Below are positions 57,774 through 64,000 of a DNA stretch of 64,000 nucleotides, piece by piece. The notes under the pieces are model-generated. The model saw only the letters and a program-made list of their open reading frames with translations, ran no database searches and was not told the DNA's origin. The position numbers and the translations under genes were made by a program. Source of the DNA: Cantharellus purpuraceus (taxonomy: Eukaryota > Basidiomycota > Agaricomycetes > Cantharellales > Hydnaceae); assembly GCA_025174535.1 (NCBI GenBank), contig JALBUN010000045.1, positions 2,294,001-2,358,000 on the forward strand. The letters are read 5' to 3'. How positions within the stretch are numbered: position 1 is the stretch's first letter; each line of letters begins with the position of its first letter.

Positions 57774-58876
57774 ATGAGTGACGAGGATAATCTTCTCGCT
57801 AGCTTGGAAGCGCATGGCCGGGAGTTCTTGACACGTTTTCCAGATATTGGAGCTAAGCGTGGGGAGGCTCAGCACTACGAAAGCATTGCTCCAAATGTCA
57901 CAAGCTTAGCATCATCCTTTGACGATGGGGAAGAATGGACTGGTTTCGCTTCCACCACTGACTTAGGAGTGGATCTAGACGAAGTCCCTGAGAGGACGGG
58001 GTTAGATGGTACGACGTGATATCATTTGCAAGATAAAGTTGACCCATGATATAATGCACTTAGCTGGTTCAGCAGGGAATGCCCCCGACGTGATAGTGTT
58101 CGCGGAAAGAACATCGACGTCTCATGCACATGGTGCATCCAAAGCGCAAGATCGTTCTTTTATGGTGGGTGTTGTTCGTCATCTAATGCATCGACTACGC
58201 TGAACTGTGAGAGTAGTCATCAAAGGTGTCTAGGCTAAAAGAGTCTACCAAGGCGATCAACGATAGTCTAAGAGATGTTGAAGATGAGGGCCGCGAACTG
58301 TAAGTTATAGTAAGGTGGCGTCATTAGAAATAAATGAAACTAATATATCGAGGGAAGTTCCAACATACACAATGATACTTTACTTCAACGTCTTATTCAT
58401 ACCCAGCTCTTAACTGGTTCACTTAATCACGAACTAAATATGACGGCGGCACAGCGGCGAAAGGCACTTGCAGGCCGCGTGTTGGAGCTAGCAGGTGATT
58501 CGAAGTTAGGTAAAGGCGAGAGCAATGTTCGCCAAGACGAGAAGAAGAAGGCAAGCAAACGAGTTCGAGATGGGATGAGGGCCAAGCAGAAGGAAAGGGA
58601 TGTCAAATTGTTAACCGAGGTATGTCTGACGCTCACCTTATACGGCATTTTTTCATGGCAATCCAGGCAAAAGCTGTAGGAAATTATCATCCCGCCCTCA
58701 AGCGACTTTTTTCCGCCTCAAGTAGTACCCAGCCGCGCAAGAGGGTCCGCGGATTGAAGATGGGCATTGGCAAATTCTCAGGTGGTATGTTGAAACTCAC
58801 GACAGGCGAAATTAGCAGCGTACAGAATGTTCGAAATGCTCGTGACCGTGGATTATCAAGAAAAGGGGGAAAGTAA
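57774..58876 (+). CDS. Basic nucleolar-type protein, Faf1-like candidate
   Basis: About 245 residues from ATG 57774: an acidic N-terminus (MSDEDNLLASLEAHGREFLT, SSFDDGEEWTGF), APDVIVFAERTSTSH, a helical middle (RLKESTKAINDSLRDVEDEG, MTAAQRRKALAGRVLELAGD), then basic coiled coil (RQDEKKKASKRVRDGMRAKQ). The C-terminus is RKRVRGLKMGIGKFSGGMLK, LTTGEISSVQNVRNARDRGL. The ending GIGKF-GGMLKL with acid-to-base polarity resembles small ribosome-biogenesis proteins of the Faf1/C1orf131 kind. That is a guess from overall features; there is no catalytic motif. Five exons, introns of about 50-60 nt. Confidence 0.55.
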
Positions 58877-59253
58877 TACGGGTACTCTCCCTGCTTATAC
58901 CCATTATTAATGTCAAACACTTCCACCAGTCATATTTGAAATCTGGTTCGTCGCCAGACCTGACGTTTTGAGGGCTACCAAACGTGTTGTTCATGTGGAA
59001 TTAGCATCGCTACGAACCCTGAATGGTATGAAGGTAACAACGACCATGACCCCCTGCATCTGTTTTCGCATCTGTAATACCAAGACGCTTTTCCTTGTTT
59101 TGCGACCGGTTTCTCTTTGGGTGGTCTTCTCCATCCAATTGAGCCATGCATTCGGCCGGTCTGGACGCACTCGACGTACTCTATCGTTGCCAGTTACGAG
59201 CCTCATGCTCGTCATAATATTTGTGGGGCGACTTAGCAAGGCCTAAAGTTCAA
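58877..59253. other. Convergent 3' region, unresolved frames
   Basis: 377 bp between the 3' ends of convergent genes. Minus-strand frames (58991-59239 and 58812-58994) contain fragments such as NTFGSPQNVRSGDEPDFKYD with plausible codon content, but I could not join them into one protein with a start and stop. No repeat seen. Confidence 0.35.
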
Positions 59254-60525
59254 TCACGTAGGATCCATCTGCCTGACGAGTGGTTCTTGCTCTGGAATTC
59301 CTTCTTCTTTCGGAATAGTGATTATCAAATTCACCAACGCTGAAGCACACGGTGAGCAAGTTAGAGTCGGTGAGTCAATTGTTCCAAAGACCCACCGGTG
59401 CAGTTCTCTACCATCTTCATCCACGAATATCACATTGGCTCCTGCTGGCACTACGTATACTTCCTCCTGTGGTGTTCGTCTGTGACGACGTATTCTAGCT
59501 CGGCGTCTTGCCTCCTGATCTGCCAAGTATTGCTCATATGGCACGAAGCCATCACGCTCATTCCCGATCTACTCCACTCGTTGGGAGTCGTTTCTTCCGA
59601 CATATAAACAATTTGCGCACCTCTATCTCTGTATGCGGGTCCGCCGAGATTATTATGGGTGATTCAAACGAGGAAGACGACCTGTAACTTCGAGAGCTCT
59701 GGAATTACTGTGAGTTACATCAATCTCCTTATAAAATACCCGGCTTACGCCTGATGAATAACTATCAATGGATCTGGACCGTGACCTATGACTCCTATGC
59801 CTTCTATTTCTGCCATCATCCTCCACTTCGATCCTTACGCCTCCAATGGTGATAGGCTGGCCTCTTCTCGCACGGAATCTCCTAGGCTCCCCATGGAGTA
59901 TTGGTGTATCCTGCGTGTACTGACCCACATTCTCGTGTATCTGTGGAGCTGCTGGTGGAGACGGGACGTATGGTGGCGCATCCGAGGTGATGTCCTGGTC
60001 TAACGGAGGCGGAACTGATTCTGACTGGTGGAAAGACTCGTGAGATGGCGTCCTATGCACACGAGGTGCAGACTCATGAAAGAAGGGTCTTTGCGGCGGG
60101 GCGCCCTGCACGAATTGTGTCTCCGAATTTTGCCTAGGAAATCTCACTGGAAGGCTGTCTGAATCCGTGATACTACTGTCAGAGTAGCCGTCTATCATTC
60201 TCGCCCTGCGTGACGATGGCCTGCGGGCCATGTGATGTCCAACATCTGATGGAGGTGACATATAGTCCTCGTCAGCCCCATCCACGTAGACTACATCCCT
60301 CTAATAGTCCTGTTACCCCATGGCGTCCGCCAGGAGAATAATGAACTCACTCACTGGTCGGCCGCGTTTGCTCAGCATGTTCCGCCATCGCGATCCTGAT
60401 CTGGACGCAGCGGGTTGATCATACTGATGCGTATCGCTATAGTTGGCGACGGGATCCTCGATATACTCCGGATGGACCCCTCGATCCCTACGCCGGAAAG
60501 GTTGAAGAAAGCGAGGCATTCTCAT
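59254..60525 (-). CDS. Arg/Ser/Pro-rich disordered protein
   Basis: Unrecognised. From ATG 60525 (MRMPRFLQPFRRRDRGVHPE), exon 1 ends SKRGRP and an intron (GTGAGT...ATTAG) joins RDVVYVDGADEDYMSPPSDV. A long low-complexity region follows (RRPSSRRARMIDGYSDSSI, PPPLDQDITSDAPPYVPSPP, FRARRGQPITIGGVRIEVED, RHRSHRSRSRSIDSYSS). Further exons give NLGGPAYRDRGAQIVYMSEE and TPNEW; a 53-nt intron (GTAGAT...TTGGCAG) then leads to NQEARRRARIRRHRRTPQEE. The C-terminus is more ordered (VYVVPAGANVIFVDEDGREL, HRWVFGTID) and ends at 59254. The short beta-like segments may be a protein-binding module. No catalytic motif. Confidence 0.65.
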
Positions 60526-60732
60526 GTGGTCGACCGTCAAGTATCTTGAAGCAGTCTTTTATCGTGTTGGCGTCGGCAGCGGCCGAGAGCCTCATGCGAA
60601 TCGTGAAGCAAAATACTCCTAGACGCGCTCAGGTATCATGTCGAACACGTGTCAATGGCGAGATTGCGACTACCCTGTCCAAATAACACAAACCAGGTGA
60701 CATGGATATGGCTACGGTAGTTACATCGAATA

Positions 60733-61893
60733 TCAATGGCGGAGGGTTGCGTGTTTATTGGTCTCTTGGAAAACCATATTCGTGACAGTCCTCAGCGCAT
60801 TCGTGACCTGTTCCATACTGTGGGCCATGTCTCCGACTGTCATGTAGTCCACCGGGACTTGATTGGACAATATGGCCAACCGGGCTGCAAGGATGCGAAG
60901 AGAGTGCTCCAAGGATTTGCTTGATTCTTGGAGGGTGGTGCCTATCGAAGAGGTGCTCGAGGTCTATTGAATTATAGTGAGATCGGGTAGCCAGGTTATC
61001 AAAGACAGATACCTGAGCGTTGCCTGGCTGCTTAATCTCATCATGATGACCAAGCTTTGGGTAAGGAAAGTTCGGTCAAGGCGTCGTAAATGCACATTGG
61101 AATGAAAGTCGATATTTACCTCACTACGAGCCGGTGCCCTAGAGACTGTGTTCATCGTTGGTGGCATAGTGCTGATGCGAGGCGCCATGTTCTGAGATGG
61201 TGTGGATGTAGAAGCGATATCTATTACTTGCAAAGGCACCAGCCTATCCACACCATGAGCATCCCGCTGATAAATGTAGACACGACTGCAAATGACGCAT
61301 TCCTGGTGGACAGGTGGTCAGAGAGTAGCAAAATAGACAGGGAAACTATTAACCTTTCTTGGGTCCTTGCCACCGCCAGCTTTCGGTGGCCGCACTAGAG
61401 GGACTCCATAACAAGATTCATTGGGACATTCTTCAGCCAACATTGCCCAACCGCGCAGCATCCGTTTTCCGATTTCGGCCGAAGCCATGTCAGACTGTGC
61501 GCGTCGATGCATTATTTCTTGGGGGTTAGGAGGAGGAGCAAAAGTTGGAGAGCTTAGGGTGTCGGATACTTCCGTAGGGGGTGTCGAAACACGAGAAAAT
61601 TCTTCACTGGAGGCACTGGTCGTGCTGAGGGCATGTGCGTCTCTGTTGACAGAAAATGGTGTGGTGCCTGCATGGGCTGTAAATAAAAAGCTACAAGTGC
61701 TAATCTTGCGAACAATTGACATACCATCATCTGGTATCGCGTGACATTGAATGCAGAAGGGACGTTCAGAGGACTGCCCAGAAGGAGATCTGACCATGGG
61801 AATGGAGCATGCTGGACAACCCTCGTCAGTCAATACATAGCCTTTCAGCATGTACTCCCCGAGTCTGCTGGATACGTCGGTAATTCTGCTCAT
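60733..61893 (-). CDS. Tandem ZNRD2/autoantigen-p27-type zinc-ribbon protein
   Basis: From ATG 61893: MSRITDVSSRLGEYMLKGYV then LTDEGCPACSIPMVRSPSGQ and RPFCIQCHAIPDD. This is the ZNRD2/SSSCA1 fold with its C-x2-C...C-x2-C ribbon. After an intron and a Ser/Pro linker a second unit follows: EIGKRMLRGWAMLAEECPNE then SCYGVPLVRPPKAGG and, across an intron, ECVICSRVYIYQRDAHGVDR. The C-terminal part contains IDIASTSTPSQNMAPRIST, short exons (LGHHDEIKQPGNAQ) and a helical tail (LEHSLRILAARLAILSNQVP) ending at 60733. Human ZNRD2 has a single ribbon; fungal forms with two are known to me only loosely. Role unknown. Starts 87 bp from the GH47 gene on the opposite strand. Confidence 0.8.
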
Positions 61894-61980
61894 GTCGGGT
61901 TTATGTAATATAGCGTCACTCGAACACGTTACACATAAGTGACAGCACATCCTGCGTTGCAGCCTACCACGTCCAGTGGC

Positions 61981-64000
61981 ATGAGCTTGTGCTACTTCCG
62001 GAGGCAAGCTTGTATCCTCCTTGCCTTGCTGGTCGTTCTACTCCCTCCGATTCATGCAAAATGGTTTTGGGAAAGGGCTGCGACCAGTGTCAAACGCGTC
62101 ACACCTTGGACTTCGCTAAAGAAACTGACCTTCCGGTTCGATCTCGTACACGTTGTTGTGCTGATTTTGAGGCCTGAGTATATTTCCCCGTCCAGAGAAA
62201 AGACCAGAGACCTGTGGACCCATGCTTTCGATAACTACATGGAACACGGTGGGTCTCTGAGAGTCCGTTATGTAAAGCAAATTGACCTTGTGAAATATTG
62301 GTGTATGTAGCGTACCCAATGGACGAGGTTACTGTTCTTGGTTTCTATCGAGCATATAATTCCTTAATGCCTAATGATAGTTACGGCCACTCTCATGCAC
62401 AGGTAGAGGTCCAACTTACGAGGATCCGTGAGTAGACAAGTACATCTCCTATGGCATTAGTGCTAAATAATTTGACCACGTTACTTCATTTTCTCACTTC
62501 TTGTCCCTCCTCGCTTACTCCTGCGGGTCCAGGAGTGATTGGGTAGTCAATGATGTAGCTGGCAATTTTTCGGTAACGCTCATCGACGTGCTCGACACGT
62601 TTGTCGTCATGAATGACCGCCGAGGTTTTGCGCAAGCTGTTCAGAATGTGATCAATGCTGTCCACTCTTTTGATCTGGATAGCCGACCTCAAGTGTTTGA
62701 AACAAACATTCGAGTTCTAGGAGGTCTTTTGGCTGGCCATCAATTCGCGTCAAACCCACATCACAGGTTTCATCTGAAATGGTACAGGGGAGAGGTAGTT
62801 ACATACCACTCTTTAATTTATCAGTTCTGAGGTTGGGAACTGTACAGCTTCTGGCCCTCGCTTATGATCTCGGACTTAGACTACTACCTGCCTTCAAGAC
62901 TCCAACCGGAATTCCATACGCTCGAGTAATAGGTCAAGTTATTGTTAGAAGTGCATCATGCTCATTCGAACATAGGTTAACCTTCGCCATGGAGTGCTAG
63001 TCGGAGAATCGATGGAAACATGTCAGTGTCATATATCTTGGCCACCCTGCCTTCCTGGCTTACATTTCCCCACTAACAGGTACCGCGGGTGCTGGCTCCT
63101 TGATAATTGAGTTTGGCGTTTTGAGCCGCTTGACGGGCGACTCACGATTTGAGAAAGCCGCATATAAGGCCTTTTTTGCCATTTGGAACAGAAAGTCTGA
63201 TATAGGCTTGGTTGGCAACAATATTAATGCCTGGACTGGGGTAGGTATGCAAGCATTCTACTTACCCTGGTCTTCACTTAGTGGCTTGTTCTAGACCTGG
63301 TTGTCGGATTCAACAGGAATCGGTGCAGGGGTTGACAGCTTTTACGAGTATGCATTGAAATGGTACATTTTGAGTGGTGAGTATGCGTGACATGAATCAA
63401 ACAATGTCTGAAAATTGGCGACTGCAGGTGAGGTCGAGTTTTTGGATGTGTGGAACGAAGCGTATAGCAACACGATGCGTTATACTAGAGGCCCTGAAGG
63501 GTACTGGGTAAAAGTGATATTACTGTGGACCTTCTTCGCAGCTCATGTATGTGTCAGTTTCGACAGATTAATATGAGAACTGGCGAGCTGTCTTATGCAT
63601 CCACCGATTCTTTGAGCTCTTTCTGGAGTGGTCTTCAGGCAAGCCTTGTTTTCACCTTAGAGAAGCCGACTAATGCACCGTCCAGGTACTTGCTGGAGAC
63701 GTGCAAAATGCCATTAAGTCACACATGATCTGTAAGCGTTTTGTGATTCCCAAGTCATAGAGTGGGTGCTGATGCATATAATAGATTGGAATATATGGCG
63801 ACGATTCTCTGGTATACCCGAGGTGTTTGACATTAGTGCTCGCCTTCCGTCGGCTTGGCAATACCCACTTCGACCTGGTATGACCTGGTAACACTATGAT
63901 AGGGCATATATTCACCCGTGTTTAGAGTTCGTCGAGTCTACATATTTCCTGTATCGCGTAAGTGCCAGAAGCACTGCTAACTTCCGCTGATTTATTTGCT
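61981..64000 (+). CDS. MNL1: EDEM/Mnl1-type GH47 mannosidase, partial
   Basis: ER-degradation-enhancing alpha-mannosidase-like protein that trims N-glycans on misfolded glycoproteins for ERAD. ATG 61981 starts a signal peptide ([20 protein letters not shown], cleavage near HAKW). Then [87 protein letters not shown], the short exon [84 protein letters not shown] and [39 protein letters not shown] and RPE--ES are the conserved acidic blocks. The gene runs off the right edge, missing roughly the C-terminal part after the last GH47 motifs. Confidence 0.9.

Overview
The window is nuclear DNA of a filamentous basidiomycete, most likely an Agaricomycete. Nearly every gene is cut by short GT-AG introns of about 45-65 nt. 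Gene density is high, with many head-to-head pairs and short spacers. Several families are typical of mushroom-forming fungi (DUF6534-type 7TM protein, DUF6535 membrane protein, F-box/LRR protein, membrane-anchored GH9). No tRNA, rRNA or CRISPR was seen.

Left part (1-8.5 kb) is the accessory region. After a poorly resolved stretch and a small single-pass membrane protein (1297-2011) comes a decayed integrase-type transposase (2733-3740). It is broken at 3741 by a repeat element whose ends read TG...CA. The element is present as two near-identical inverted arms of 1,432 bp (3741-5172 and 6386-7817) around a spacer that holds intron-bearing coding debris. Next to it lies a nuclear copy of mitochondrial cytochrome b (about 7917-8226).

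The rest is a compact housekeeping region. In order: 13-exon DUF6534 7TM gene; glycogen branching enzyme; Gfo/Idh/MocA oxidoreductase; UBL-domain membrane protein; SWD1 (COMPASS); RRP8; MET10; GH9 glucanase; DUF6535 protein; uracil phosphoribosyltransferase; PRP31; ISU1; phosphopantetheinyl transferase; a frameshifted F-box gene; SSU72; 1-Cys peroxiredoxin; proteasome alpha2; a four-domain RNA-end processing fusion; TIM9; aldehyde dehydrogenase; COX7C; Dicer; a conserved protein of unknown role; a small membrane protein; a basic nucleolar-type protein; an Arg/Ser-rich disordered protein; a duplicated ZNRD2-type zinc-ribbon protein; and the start of an EDEM/Mnl1 GH47 gene that leaves the window at the right edge.

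Most of these genes work independently (mitochondrial Fe-S and import, respiration, sulfur assimilation, mRNA splicing and termination, ER quality control). The two with the most unusual biology both act on RNA. One is the 2H phosphoesterase + EEP nuclease + poly(A)-polymerase-like + MJ1316 fusion (40625-44276). The other is a Dicer (48557-54819) whose helicase ATP-binding motifs look degenerate. Exon joins below were worked out by eye from frame continuity and splice-site consensus; they are predictions.
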